From: Hydractinia symbiolongicarpus
Lineage: Eukaryota; Cnidaria; Hydrozoa; Anthoathecata; Hydractiniidae
Length of the DNA: 64,000 bases
Assembly (NCBI RefSeq): GCF_029227915.1
Contig: NC_079880.1
Location: 27,089,501 to 27,153,500, forward strand
Reading direction: 5' to 3'
The notes under the pieces are model-generated. The model searched no databases. It saw only the letters and a list, made by a program, of their open reading frames with translations, and had not been told where the DNA came from. Of the stretch, positions 24,421 through 37,857 are shown one piece after another (the stretch's first letter is position 1; every line of letters begins with the position of its first letter). The translations under genes were made by a program, and so were the position numbers.

Positions 24421-27401
24421 AGTGTAATCGCTGAGTTCCAACAATCATGTCAAATTAAGAAGATTGTTATTTCTTGGGGTCCAATTGTCTTATTTATCAC
24501 ATTTAAAAGGTCATAGTCCAAAGTTAGTTCAATTAAGTTCCACAGTCAATCGTTTCACTGTTATAAGCGACATAACTTAGGATTATCGGAAAGATATCAC
24601 TAAATACATGTTGGTACGAATATGTGACGCACCCGTTGTATCTCAAACGGCTTGATACCGCCACGATATTAATGAGATTTAGTTTTTGAGAATGGCTCTA
24701 TTTCTTCAGTGCGTGCTATCGGCCAGGATTGGTCCCACAGTAAAAAAAGACTTATTTATCTAAATTTGTGAAAAAAGCGCTACCACAGAGCATAGTGTAC
24801 TCGCTGAATCCAAGCAATCATGTCGAATTAAGAAGAATGTTATTCCTTGGAGTCCAACTGGCTCATTTATCGCATTTATAAGGTCACAGTCCAGAATCAG
24901 TTCAATTAAGTCCCACAGTCAATCGCTTTACTGTTAAAAGCGATACAACTTTGTAATATCGGAAAAAAATTACTAAATACATGCTGGTACGAATATGTGA
25001 CGCAACCGTTGTAACTCAAACGGACAGACACCGTTAGAACGTCATTGAAAGGCAGTTTTTGAAACTGTCTCTATTTCTTCAGCGCGCAATAACGGCTAGG
25101 ATTGGTCCCACAGTAAAAAAGGACTTATTTATCTAAATTTTTAAATGAAGCGCTACCACAGCGCCCAGTGTAATTGCTTAGTTCCGGCAATCATTTCAAA
25201 TTAAGAAGAATGTTACTTCTTGGAGTCGAATTCTCTCATTTATCACATTTATCAGGTCACAGTGCAAAGTTAGTTTAATTAATCCTACCGTCAATCGTTT
25301 CACTGTTAAAAGCGATGCAACCTAGTAATATCAGAAAAATATTGCTAAATACATGTTGGTACGAATATGTGACCCAACCGTTGTATCTCAAACGGATTGA
25401 TACTGCCACGAAGTCAGTGAGATTTAGTTTTTGAGAATGCCTCTATTTCTTCAGTGCGTGCTAAAGGCCAGGATTGGTCCTACAGTAAAAAAAGTCTTAT
25501 TGATCTAAATTTTTAAAAAAGCGCTACCACAGAGCATAGTGTACTCGCTGAATTCCAGCAATCGTCTCGAATTAAGAAGAATGTGAATCCTTGGAGTCCA
25601 ATTGGCTCATTTATCGCATTTATAAGGTCACAGTCCAGAATCAATTCAGTTAAGTCCCACAGTCAATCGTTTCATTGTTAAAAGCGATGCAACATGGTAA
25701 TAGCGGGAACATATCGCTAAATACATGTGGGTACGAATATGTGACGCAACCGTTGTAACCCAAACGGACTGATACCGCTAGAAAGTCATTGAAATGTAGT
25801 TTTTGAAACTGCCTCTATTTCTTCTGCGCGCGATAACGGATTGGATTGGTCCCACAGTAAAAAATGACTTATTTATCTAAATTTTGAAATGAACCGCTTC
25901 CAAAGCGCCCCGTGTAATCGCTGATTTCCAACAATCATGTCAAAGTAAGAAGAATGTTATTTCTTGGAGTCCAGTTGGCTCACTTATCACATTTATAAGG
26001 TCACAGGCCAAAGTTAGTTCAATTAAGTCCCACAGTCAATCATTTCATTGTTAAAAGCGATATAACTTAATAATTTCGGAAAAATGTCACTAAATACATG
26101 TTGGTACGAATATATGACGCAACCGTTGTAACTCAAACGGACTGATACCGCTAGAAAGTCATTGGAATGTAGTTTTTGAAACTGTCTCTATTTCTTCAGC
26201 GCGCGATAACGGCTAGGATTGGCCCCACAGTAAAAAATGACTTATTTATTTAAATTTTTAAATCAAGCGCTTCCACAGCGCCCAGTGTAATAGCTGATTT
26301 CCAACAATCAAGTCAAAGTAAGAAGAATGTTAGTTCTTGGAGTCCAGTTGGCTAACTTATCACATTTATAAGGTCACAGGCCAAAGTTAGTTCAATTAAG
26401 TCCCACACTCAATCATTTCATTGTTAAAAGCGATATAACTTAGTAATATCGGAAAAATGTCACTAAATACATGTTGGTACAAATATGTGACGCAACCGTT
26501 GTAACTCAAACGGACTGATACCACTAGAAAGCCATTGAAATGTAGTTTTTGAAACTGTCTCTATTTTTTCAGCGCGCGATAACGGCTAGGATTGGTCCCA
26601 CAGTAAAAAATGACTTATTTATCAATTTTTTAAATGAAGCGCTTCCACAGCGCCCAGTGTAATCGCTGATTTCCAACAATCAAGTCAAAGTAAGAAGAAC
26701 GTTAGTTCTTGGAGTCCAGTTGGCTAACTTATCACATTTATAAGGTCACAGGCCAAAGTTAGTTCAATTAAGTCCCACAGTCAATCAATTCATTGTCAAA
26801 AGCGATATAACTTAGTAATATCGGAAAAATGTCACTAAATACATGTTGGTACGAATATGTAACGCAGCCGTTGTATCTCAAACGGATTGATACTGCCACG
26901 AAGTCAGTGAGATTTAGTTTTTGAGAATACCTCTACCTCTTCAGTGCGTGCTAACGGCCAGGATTGGTCCCACAGTAAAAAAAGACTGATTTATCTAAAT
27001 TTTTTAAAAAAGCGCTACCACAGAGCATAGTGTACTCGCTGAATTCCAGCAATCATCTCGAATTAAGAAGAATGTTTTTCCTAGGAGTCCAATTAGCTCA
27101 TTTATCACATCTATAATGTCACAGTCCAGAAACAGTTCTATTAAGTCCCACAGTCAATCGCTTCACTCTTAAAAGCGATGCAACCTACTAATGTGAGAAA
27201 ACTATCGCTAAGTACATGTTGGTACGAATATGTGACCCAACCGTTGTAACTCAAACGGACTGTCACCGTTAGAAAGTCAGTGAGATGTAGTTTTTGAAAC
27301 TGTCGCCCTTTCTTCAGCACGCGATAACGGCTAGGATTGGTCCCACAGTAAAGAATGACTTATTTATCTCAATTTTTAAATGAAGCGCTTCCACAGCGCC
27401 C
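24421..27401. repeat. 8-mer HOR H5 (2,981 bp), copy 1
   Basis: Anchors 24421, 24794 (B), 25167, 25538 (B), 25911, 26284, 26656 and 27029 (B). Marks: AAGATTGTTATTTCTTGGGG, TAATCCTACCGTC, GCCCCGTGTAATCGC and CACGATATTAATGAG. Parts resemble H4 (GAATGTGAATCC, AGTTAGTTCTTGGAG) and H3 (CTTTACTGTTAAAAG), so H5 appears to be assembled from those neighbours. Confidence 0.9.
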
Positions 27402-30009
27402 AGTGTAATCGCTGAGTTCCAACAATCATGTCAAATTAAGAAGATTGTTATTTCTTGGGGTCCAATTGTCTTATTTATCACATTTAAAAGGTCATAGTCC
27501 AAAGTTAGTTCAATTAAATTCCACAGTCAATCGTTTCACTGTTAAAAGCGACATAACTTAGGATTATCGGAAAGATATCACTAAATACATGTTGGTACGA
27601 ATATGTGACGCACCCGTTGTATCTCAAACGGCTTGATACCGCCACGATATTAATGAGATTTAGTTTTTGAGAATGGCTCTATTTCTTCAGTGCGTGCTAT
27701 CGGCCAGGATTGGTCCCACAGTAAAAAAAGACTTATTTATCTAAATTTGTGAAAAAAGCGCTACCACAGAGCATAGTGTACTCGCTGAATCCAAGCAATC
27801 ATGTCGAATTAAGAAGAATGTTATTCCTTGGAGTCCAACTGGGTCATTTATCGCATTTATAAGGTCACAGTCCAGAATCAGTTCAATTAAGTCCCACAGT
27901 CAATCGCTTTACTGTTAAAAGCGATACAACTTTGTAATATCGGAAAAAAATTACTAAATACATGCTGGTACGAATATGTGACGCAACCGTTGTAACTCAA
28001 ACGGACAGACACCGTTAGAACGTCATTGAAAGGCAGTTTTTGAAACTGTCTCTATTTCTTCAGCGCGCAATAACGGCTAGGATTGGTCCCACAGTAAAAA
28101 ATGACTTATTTATCTAAATTTTTAAATGAAGCGCTACCACAGCGCCCAGTGTAATTGCTTAGTTCCGGCAATCATTTCAAATTAAGAAGAATGTTACTTC
28201 TTGGAGTCGAATTCTCTCATTTATCACATTTATCAGGTCACAGTGCAAAGTTAGTTTAATTAATCCTACCGTCAATCGTTTCACTGTTAAAAGCGATGCA
28301 ACCTAGTAATATCAGAAAAATATTGCTAAATACATGTTGGTACGAATATGTGACCCAACCGTTGTATCTCAAACGGATTGATACTGCCACGAAGTCAGTG
28401 AGATTTAGTTTTTGAGAATGCCTCTATTTCTTCAGTGCGTGCTAAAGGCCAGGATTGGTCCTACAGTAAAAAAAGTCTTATTGATCTAAATTTTTAAAAA
28501 AGCGCTACCACAGAGCATAGTGTACTCGCTGAATTCCAGCAATCGTCTCGAATTAAGAAGAATGTGAATCCTTGGAGTCCAATTGGCTCATTTATCGCAT
28601 TTATAAGGTCACAGTCCAGAATCAATTCAGTTAAGTCCCACAGTCAATCGTTTCATTGTTAACAGCGATGCAACATGGTAATAGCGGGAACATATCGCTA
28701 AATACATGTGGGTACGAATATGTGACGCAACCGTTGTAACCCAAACGGACTGATACCGCTAGAAAGTCATTGAAATGTAGTTTTTGAAACTGCCTCTATT
28801 TCTTCTGCGCGCGATAACGGATTGGATTGGTCCTACAGTAAAAAATGACTTATTTATCTAAATTTTGAAATGAACCGCTTCCAAAGCGCCCCGTTTAATC
28901 GCTGATTTCCAACAATCATGTCAAAGTAAAAAGAATGTTATTTCTTGGAGTCCAGTTGGCTCACTTATCACATTTATAAGGTCACAGGCCAAAGTTAGTT
29001 CAATTAAGTCCCACAGTCAATCATTTCATTGTTAAAAGCGATATAACTTAATAATTTCGGAAAAATGTCACTAAATACAAGTTGGTACGAATATGTGACG
29101 CAATCGTTGTAACTCAAACGGACTGATACCGCTAGAAAGTCATTGGAATGTAGTTTTTGAAACTGTCTATATTTCTTCAGCGCGCGATAACGGCTAGGAT
29201 TGGCCCCACAGTAAAAAATGACTTATTTATCTAAATTTTTAAATCAAGCGCTTCCACAGCGCCCAGTGTAATGGCTGATTTCCAACAATCAAGTCAAAGT
29301 AAGAAGAATGTTAGTTCTTGGAGTCCAGTTGGCTAACTTATCATATTCATAAGGTCACAGGCCAAAGTTAGTTCAATTAAGTCACACAGTCAATCATTTC
29401 ATTGTTAAAAGCGATATAACTTAGTAATATCGGAAAAATGTCACTAAATACATGTTGGTACGAATATGTGACGCAACCGTTGTAACTCAAACGGACTGAT
29501 ACCGCTAAAAAGTCATTGAAACGTAGTTTTTGAAACTGTCTCTATTTTTTCAGCGCGCGATAACGGCTAGGATTGGTCACACAGTAAAAAATGACTGATT
29601 TATCTAAATTTTTAAAAAAGCGCTACCAAAGAGCATAGTGTACTCGCTGAATTCCAGCAATCATCTCGAATTAAGAAGAATGTTTTTCCTAGGAGTCCAA
29701 TTAGCTCATTTATCGCATCTATAATGTCACAGTCCAGAAACAGTTCTATTAAGTCCCACAGTCAATCGCTTCATTCTTAAAAGCGATGCAACCTACTAAT
29801 GTCAGAAAAATATCGCTAAGTACATGTTGGTACGAATATGTGACCCAACCGTTGTAACTCAAACGGACTGTCACCGTTAGAAAGTCAGTGAGTTGTAGTT
29901 TTTGAAACTGTCGCCCTTTCTTCAGCACGCGATAACGGCTAGGATTGGTCCCACAGTAAAGAATGACTTATTTATCTCAATTTTTAAATGAAGCGCTTCC
30001 ACAGCGCCC
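27402..30009. repeat. H5 copy 2, a 7-mer derivative lacking one monomer
   Basis: Anchors 27402, 27775 (B), 28148, 28519 (B), 28892, 29265 and 29637 (B). The first six match copy 1 at offset 2,981. The monomer equivalent to 26,656 is absent. The sequence passes from an A-type GGTCACACAGTAAAAAATGAC straight into the B-type TGATTTATCTAAAT at about 29,596, so the monomer there is a hybrid and the unit is 2,608 bp. This is a clean single-monomer deletion by exchange at equal register. Confidence 0.88.
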
Positions 30010-31132
30010 AGTGTAATCGCTGAGTTCCAACTATCAAGTCAAATTAAGAAGATTGTTATTTCTTGGGGTCCAATTGTCTTATTTATCACATTTATCAGGT
30101 CACAGTCCAAAGTTAGTTCAATTAAGTCCCACAGTCAATCGTTTCACTGTTAAAAGCGATGCAACCTAGTAATATCGGAAAAAAATCACTAAATACATGC
30201 TGATACGACTATGTGACGCAACCGTTGTAACTCAAACGGACTGATACTGTTAGAACGTCATTGAAAGGTAGTTTTTGAAACTGTCTCTATTTCTTCAGCG
30301 TGCAATAACGACTCGGATTGGTCCCACAGTATAAAATGACTAAATAATAAAATAAAAATTTTTTAAATGAAGCGCTGCCACAGCGCCAAGTGAAATCGCT
30401 GAGTTCCAACAATCATGTCAAGGTAAGAAAAATGTTATTTCTTGGAGTCCAGTTGGCTCACTTATCACATTTATAAGGTCACAGGCCAAAGTTAGTTCAG
30501 TTAAGTCCCACAGTCAATCATTTCATTGTTAAAAGCGATATAACTTAGTAATATCGGAAAAATGTCACTAAATACATGTTGGTACGAATATGTAACGCAG
30601 CCGTTGTATCTCAAACGGATTGATACTGCCACGAAGTCAGTGAGATTTAGTTTTTGAGAATACCTCTATTTCTTCAGTGCGTGCTAACGGCCAGGATTGG
30701 TCCCACAGTAAAAAAGACTGATTTATCTAAATTTTTAAAAAAGCGCTACCACAGAGCATAGTGTACTCGCTGAATTCCAGCAATCATCTCGAATTAAGAA
30801 GAATGTTTTTCCTAGGAGTCCAATTAGCTCATTTATCGCATCTATAATGTCACAGTCCAGAAACAGTTCTATTAAGTCCCACAGTCAATCGCTTCACTCT
30901 TAAAAGCGATGCAACCTACTAATGTCAGAAAAATATCGCTAAGTACATGTTGGTACGAATATGTGACCCAACCGTTGTAACTCAAACGGACTGTCACCGT
31001 TAGAAAGTCAGTGAGTTGTAGTTTTTGAAACTGTCGCCCTTTCTTCAGCACGCGATAACGGCTAGGATTGGTCCCACAGTAAAGAATGACTTATTTATCT
31101 CAATTTTTAAATGAAGCGCTTCCACAGCGCCC
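30010..31132. repeat. 3-mer HOR H6 (1,123 bp)
   Basis: Anchors 30010, 30389 and 30760 (B). The second step is 379 bp because the AT-rich patch is enlarged to GACTAAATAATAAAATAAAA (30,338-30,357). The three monomers correspond to the first two and the last of the following 5-mer, so this is a shortened or ancestral form of the same HOR. Confidence 0.88.
30338..30363. repeat. AT-rich expansion inside a monomer (3 copies)
   Basis: The usual GACTTATTTATCTAAATTTTT is replaced by a longer run of A and T (GACTAAATAATAAAATAAAA then ATTTTTTAAATG), adding about 6 bp. The same change is at about 31,461 and 33,330 and marks the H6 lineage. It lies in the patch where several HOR breakpoints occur. Confidence 0.85.
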
Positions 31133-33001
31133 AGTGTAATCGCTGAGTTCCAACTATCAAGTCAAATTAAGAAGATTGTTATTTCTTGGGGTCCAATTGT
31201 CTTATTTATCACATTTATCAGGTCACAGTCCAAAGTTAGTTCAATTAAGTCCCACAGTCAATCGTTTCACTGTTAAAAGCGATGCAACCTAGTAATATCG
31301 GAAAAAAATCACTAAATACATGCTGATACGACTATGTGACGCAACCGTTGTAACTCAAACGGACTGATACTGTTAGAACGTCATTGAAAGGTAGTTTTTG
31401 AAACTGTCTCTATTTCTTCAGCGTGCAATAACGACTCGGATTGGTCCCACAGTATAAAATGACTAAATAATAAAATAAAAATTTTTTAAATGAAGCGCTG
31501 CCACAGCGCCAAGTGAAATCGCTGAGTTCCAACAATCATGTCAAGGTAAGAAAAATGTTATTTCTTGGAGTCCAGTTGGCTCACTTATCACATTTATAAG
31601 GTCACAGGCTAAAGTTAGTTCAGTTAAGTCCCACAGTCAATCATTTCATTGTTAAAAGCGATATAACTTAGTAATATCGGAAAAATGTCACTAAATACAT
31701 GTTGGTACGAATGTGTGACGCAACCGTTGTAACTCAAACGGACTGATACCGCTAGAAAGTCATTGGAATGTAGTTTTTGAAACTGTCTCTATTTCTTCAG
31801 CGCGCGATAACGGCTAGGATTGGCCCCACAGTAAAAAATGACTTATTTATCTAAATTTTTAAATCAAGCGCTTCCACAGCGCCCAGTGTAATGGCTGATT
31901 TCCAACAATCAAGTCAAAGTAAGAAGAATGTTAGTTCTTGGAGTCCAGTTGGCTAACTTATCATATTTATAAGGTCACAGGCCAAAGTTAGTTCAATTAA
32001 GTCACACAGTCAATCATTTCATTGTTAAAAGCGATATACCTTAGTAATATCGGAAAAATGTCACTAAATACATGTTGGTACGAATATGTGACGCAACCGT
32101 TGTAACTCAAACGGACTGATACCGCTAGAAAGTCATTGAAATGTAGTTTTTGAAACTGTCTCTATTTTTTCAGCGCGCGATAACGGCTAGGATTGGTCAC
32201 ACAGTAAAAAATGACTTATTTATCAAATTTTTAAATGAAGCGCTTCCACAGCGCTCAGTGTAATCGCTGATTTCCAACAATCAAGTCAAAGTAAGAAGAA
32301 TGTTAGTTCTTGGAGTCCAGTTGGCTAACATCTCACATTTATAAGGTCACAGGCCAAAGTTAGTTCAATTAAGTCCCACAGTCAATCAATTCATTGTTAA
32401 AAGCGATATAACTTAGTAATATCGGAAAAATGTCACTAAATACATGTTGGTACGAATATGTAACGCAGCCGTTGTATCTCAAACGGATTGATACTGCCAC
32501 GAAGTCAGTGAGATTTAGTTTTTGAGAATACCTCTATTTCTTCAGTGCGTGCTAACGGCCAGGATTGGTCCCACAGTAAAAAAAGACTGATTTATCTAAA
32601 TTTTTAAAAAAGCGCTACCACAGAGCATAGTGTACTCGCTGAATTCCAGCAATCATCTCGAATTAAGAAGAATGTTTTTCCTAGGAGTCCAATTAGCTCA
32701 TTTATCGCATCTATAATGTCACAGTCCAGAAACAGTTCTATTAAGTCCCACAGTCAATCGCTTCACTCTTAAAAGCGATGCAACCTACTAATGTCAGAAA
32801 AATATCGCTAAGTATATGTTGGTACGAATATGTGACCCAACCGTTGTAACTCAAACGGACTGTCACCGTTAGAAAGTCAGTGAGTTGTCGTTTTTGAAAC
32901 TGTCGCCCTTTCTTCAGCACGCGATAACGGCTAGGATTGGTCCCACAGTAAAGAATGACTTATTTATCTCAATCTTTAAATGAAGCGCTTCCACAGCGCC
33001 C
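31133..33001. repeat. 5-mer HOR H6 (1,869 bp)
   Basis: Anchors 31133, 31512, 31885, 32257 and 32629 (B). The AT-rich GACTAAATAATAAAATAAAA is at 31,461. Two monomers (31,885 and 32,257) absent from the preceding 3-mer are inserted; they resemble those at 29,265 and 26,656. The next copy begins at 33,002. Confidence 0.88.
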
Positions 33002-33582
33002 AGTGTAATCGCTGAGTTCCAACTATCAAGTCAAATTAAGAAGATTGTTATTTCTTGGGGTCCAATTGTCTTATTTATCACATTTATCGGGTCACAGTCC
33101 AAAGTTAGTTCAATTAAGTCCCACAGTCAATCGTTTCACTGTTAAAAGCGATGCAACCTAGTAATATCGGAAAAAAATCACTAAATACATGCTGATACGA
33201 CTATGTGACGCAACCGTTGTAACTCAAACGGACTGATACTGTTAGAACGTCATTGAAAGGTAGTTTTTGAAACTGTCTCTATTTCTTCAGCGTGCAATAA
33301 CGACTCGGATTGGTCCCACAGTATAAAATGACTAAATAATAAAATAAAAATTTTTTAAATGAAGCGCTGCCACAGCGCCAAGTGAAATCGCTGAGTTCCA
33401 ACAATCATGTCAAGGTAAGAAAAATGTTATTTCTTGGAGTCCAGTTGGCTAACTTATCACATTTATAAGGTCACAGGCCAAAGTTAGTTCAGTTAAGTCC
33501 CACAGTCAATCATTTCATTGTTAAAAGCGATATAACTTAGTAATATCGGAAAAATGTCACTAAATACATGTTGGTACGAATA
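33002..33582. repeat. H6, partial third copy
   Basis: Anchors 33002 and 33381. The third AT-rich patch is at 33,330. The match to 31,133 and following ends near 33,583, where GACGCAGCCGTTGTATC replaces GACGCAACCGTTGTAAC. Confidence 0.8.
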
Positions 33583-35620
33583 TATGACGCAGCCGTTGTA
33601 TCTCAAACGGATTGATACCGCCATGAAGTCAATGAGATTTAGTTTTTGAGAATGTCTCTATTTCTTCAGTGCGAGCTAACGGCTAGGATTGGTCCCACAG
33701 TAAAGAATGACTTATTTATCTAAAGTTTTAAATGAAGCGCTACCACAGCGCCAAGTTCAATCGCTGAGTTCCAAAATCATGTCAAACTAAGAAAAATGTA
33801 ATTTCTTGTAGTTCAGTTGGCTCACTTATCACATTTATAAGGTCACAGGCCAACGTTAGTTCAATTAAGTCCCACAGTCAATCATTTCATTGTTAAAAAA
33901 GCGATATAACTTAGTAATATCGGAAAAATGTCACTATATACATGTTGGTACGAATATGTGATGCGGCCGTTGTATCTCAAACGGATTGATACTGCCACGA
34001 AGTCAGTGAGATTTAGTTTTTGAGAATACCTCTATTTCTTCAGTGCGTGCTAACGGCCAGGATTGGTCCCACCGTAAAAAAAGACTGATTTATCTAAATT
34101 TTTAAAAAAGCACTACCACAGAGCATAGTGTACTCTCTGAATTCCAGCAATCATCTCGAATTGAGAAGAATGTCTTTCCTAGGAGTCCAATTAGCTCATT
34201 TATCGCATCTATAATGTCACAGTCCAGAAACAGTTCTATTAAGTCCCACAGTCAATCGCTTCACTCTTAAAAGCAATGCAACCTACTAATGTCAGAAAAA
34301 TATCGCTAAGTACATGTTGGTACGAATATGTGACCCAACCGTTGTAACTCAAACGGACTGTCACCGTAAGAAAGTCAGTGAGATGTAGTTTTTGAAGCTG
34401 TCGCCCTTTCTTCAGCACGCGATAACGGCTAGGATTGGTCCCACAGTAAAGAATGACTTATTTATCTCAATTTTTAAATGAAGGGCTTCCACAGCGCCAA
34501 GTGCAATCGCTGAGTTCCAAAAATCATGTCAAACTAAGAAAAATGTAATTTCTTGTAGTCCAGTTGGCTCACTTATCACATTTATAAGGTCACAGGCCAA
34601 CGTTAGTTCAATTAAGTCCCACAGTCAATCATTTCATTGTTAAAAAAGCGATATAACTTAGTAATATCGGAAAAATGTCACTAAATACATGTTGGTACGA
34701 ATATGTGATGCGGCCGTTGTATCTCAAACGGATTGATACTGCCACGAAGTCAGTGAGATTTAGTTTTTGAGAATACCTCTATTTATTCAGTGCGTGCTAA
34801 CGGCCAGGATTGGTCCCACAGTAAAAAAAGACTGATTTATCTAAATTTTTAAAAAAAGCGCTACCACAGAGCATAGTGTACTCGCTGAATTCCAGCAATC
34901 ATCTCGAATTAAGAAGAATGTTTTTCCTAGGAGTCCAATTAGCTCATTTATCGCATCTATAATGTCACAGTCCAGAAACAGTTCTATTAAGTCCCACAGT
35001 CAATGGCTTCACTCTTAAAGGCGATGCAACCTACTAATGTCAGAAAAATATCGCTAAGTACATGTTGGTACGAATATGTGACCCAACCGTTGTAACTCAA
35101 ACAGACTGTCACCGTTAGAAAGTCAGTGAGATGTAGTTTTTGAAACTGTCGCCCTTTCTTCAGCACGCGATAACGGCTAGGATTGGTCCCACAGTAAAGA
35201 ATGACTTATTTATCTCAATTTTTAAATGAAGCGCTTCCACAGCGCCCAGTGTAATCGCTGAGTGCCAACAATCATGTCAAATTAAGAAGAATGTTATTTC
35301 TTGGGGTCCAATTGTCTTATTTATCACATTTATCAGGTCACAGTCCAAAGTTAGTTCAATTAAGTCCCACAGTCAATCATTTCATTGTTAAAAGCGATAT
35401 AACTTAGTAATATCGGAAAAATGTCACTAAATACATGTTGGTACGAATATATGACGCAGCCGTTGTATCTCAAACGGATTGATACCGCCATGAAGTCAAT
35501 GAGATTTAGTTTTTGAGAATGTCTCTATTTCTTCAGTGCGATCTAACGGCTAGGATTGGTCCCACAGTAAAGAATGACTTATTTATCTAAAGTTTTAAAT
35601 GAAGCGCTACCACAGCGCCC
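33583..35620. repeat. Mixed zone with a 2-mer tandem repeat (746-748 bp)
   Basis: Anchors 33754, 34127 (B), 34500, 34875 (B) and 35248. The pair starting at 33,754 recurs at 34,500, sharing AACTAAGAAAAATGTAATTT, GTTAAAAAAGCGATAT and GATGCGGCCGTTG. Apparent single-base differences are frequent enough that this duplication looks older than the H3, H4 and 19-mer ones. Confidence 0.8.
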
Positions 35621-36480
35621 AATGTAATGGCTGAGTCACGGCAATCATTTCAAATTAAGAAGAATGTTACTTCTTGGAGTCCAATTGTCTCATTTATCAC
35701 ATTTATCATGTCACAGTCCAAAGTTAGTTTAATTAAGTCCCACCGACAATTGTTTCACTGTTAAAAGCGATGCATCCTAGTAATATCAGAAAAATATGGC
35801 TAAATACATTTTGGTGCGAATATGTGACCAAACCGTTGTAACTCAAACGGACTGATACCGTTAGAACGTCATTGAAAGGTAGTTTTTGAAACTGTCTCTA
35901 TTTCTTCAGCGCGCAATAACTGCTAGGATTGGTCCCACAGTAAAAAATGACTTATTTATCTAAAATTTTGAATGAAGCGTTTCCACAGCGCCAAGGGCAA
36001 TCGCTGAGTTCCAAAAATCATGTCAAACTAAGAAAAATGTAATTTCTTGTAGTCCAATTGGCTCACTTATCACATTTATAAGGTCACAGGCCAACGTTAG
36101 TTCAATTAAGTCCCACAGTCAATCATTCCATTGTTAAAAAAGCGATATAACTTAGTAATATCGGAAAAATGTCACTAAATACATGTTGGTACGAATATGT
36201 GATGCGGCCGTTGTATCTCAAACGGCTTGATACCGCCACGAAGTCAATGAGATTTAGTTTTTGAGAATGTCTCTATTTCTTCAGTGCGTGCTAACGGCCA
36301 GGCTTGGTTCCACAGTAAAAAAAGACTGATTTATCTAAATTTTTTAAAAAAGCGCTACCACAGAGCATAGTGTACTCGCTGAATTCCAGCAATCATCTCG
36401 AATTAAGAAGATTGTTATTCCTTGGAGTCCAATTAACTCATTTATCACATTTATCAGGTCACAGTCCAAAGTTAGTTTAA
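35621..36480. repeat. Three-monomer segment shared with 15,670-16,500
   Basis: Anchors 35621, 35994 and 36369 (B) match 15670, 16043 and 16418 at the constant offset 19,951. Shared marks are AAAATATGGCTAAATAC, GACCAAACC and GCGGCCGTTGTATC. Differences are more numerous than in tandem HOR copies. It is evidence for exchange or duplication over about 20 kb. Confidence 0.78.
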
Positions 36481-37100
36481 TTAAGTCCCACCGTCAATCG
36501 TTTCACTGTTAAAAGCAATGCAACCTAGTAATATCAGAAAAATATCGCTAAATACATGTTGGTACGAATATGTGACCCAACCGTTGAAACTTAAACGGAC
36601 TGACACCGTTAGAAAGTCAGTAAAATGTAGTATTTGAAACTGTCTCTATTTCCTCAGCGCGCTTACGGCTAGGATTGGTCCCACAGTGGAAACTGAATTT
36701 TTTATCTTAATTTTTAAATGAAACGCTACCACAGCGCCCAGTGTAACCCCTGAGTTTCGACAATCATGTCAAATTAAGAAGAATGTTATTTGTTGGAGTC
36801 CAGTTGGCTCACTTATTACATTTATAAGGTCACAGTCCAAAGTTAGTTCAATTAAGATCCACAGTCAATCGTTTCACTGTTAAAAGCGATATAACTTAGA
36901 ATTATCGGCAAGATATCACTAAATACATGTTGGTACGAATATGTGACGCACCCGGTGTATCTCAAACGGCTTGATACCGCCACGAAATTAATGAGATTTA
37001 GTTTTTGAGAATGGCTCTATTTCTTCAGTGCGTGCTAACTGCCAGGATTGTTCCCACAGTAAAAAAGACTTATTTATCTAAATTCTTGAAAAAAGCGCTA
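36125..37100. repeat. Segment repeated at 40,975-41,950 (offset ~4,850)
   Basis: Begins near TCATTCCATTGTTAAAAAAG and runs through CACAGTGGAAACTGAATTT, AAGATCCACAGTC (36,854 and 41,704) and ACCCGGTGTATCTC to AATTCTTGAAAAAAGCGC. Here the sequence continues with the B form CACAGAGCATAG, whereas at 41,950 it switches to the A form CACAGCGCCCAG. The end of the shared segment thus falls in the GCGCT motif. Anchors inside are 36369 and 36740; the next is 37112. Confidence 0.85.
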
Positions 37101-37857
37101 CCACAGAGCATAGTGTACTCGCTGAATCCAAGCAATCATGTCGAATTAAGAAGAATGTTATTCCTTGGAGTCCAACTGGCACATTTATCGAATTTATAAA
37201 GTCACAGTCCAGAATCAGTTCAACTAAGTCCCACAGTCAATCGCTTCACTGTTAAAAGCGATACAACTTAGTAATATTGGAAAAGAATCACTAAATACAT
37301 GTTGCTACGAATATGTGACGCAACCGTTGTAACTCAAAGGGACTGATACCGTTAGAACGTCATTGAAATGTAGTTTTTGAAACTGTCTCTATTTTTTCAG
37401 GGCGCCATAACGGCTAGGATTGGTCCTACAGTAAAAAATGACTTATTTATCTAAATTTTTAAATGAAGTGCTTCCACAGGGCCCAGTGTAATCGCTGAGT
37501 TCCAACAATCTTGTTAAGGTAAGAACAATGTTATCTCTTGGAGTCCAGTTATCTCACTTATCACATTTATAAGGTCACAGGCCAAAGTTAGTTCAACTAA
37601 GTCCCACAGTCAATCATTTCATTGTTAAAAGCGATATAACTTAGTAATATCGGAAAAATGTCACTAAATACATGTTGGTACGAATATGTGACGCAACTGT
37701 TGTAACTCAAACGGACTGATACCGCTAGAAAGTCATTGGAATGTAGTTTTTGAAACTGTCTCTATTTCTTCAGCGCGCGATAAGGGCTAGGATTGGTCCC
37801 ACAGTAAAAAATGACTTATTTATCTAAATTTTTAAATGAAGCGCTTCCACAGCGCCC
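37101..37857. repeat. Two linking monomers before the 3-mer HOR
   Basis: Anchors 37112 (B) and 37485. The first is related to the monomers at 59,866 and 60,613 through CAACTGGCACATTTATCG, TTGGAAAAGAATCAC and GGCGCCATAACGGC. The second carries CCACAGGGCCCAGTG and CAATCTTGTTAAGG, the type repeated at 40,842, 43,827 and 46,064. Confidence 0.8.

Noticed and set aside
30338-30363. Replication origin or promoter in the AT-rich patch
   Set aside because: The patch is only about 26 bp of A/T inside a repeat and lacks any accompanying element. Its presence in three HOR copies is explained by duplication.
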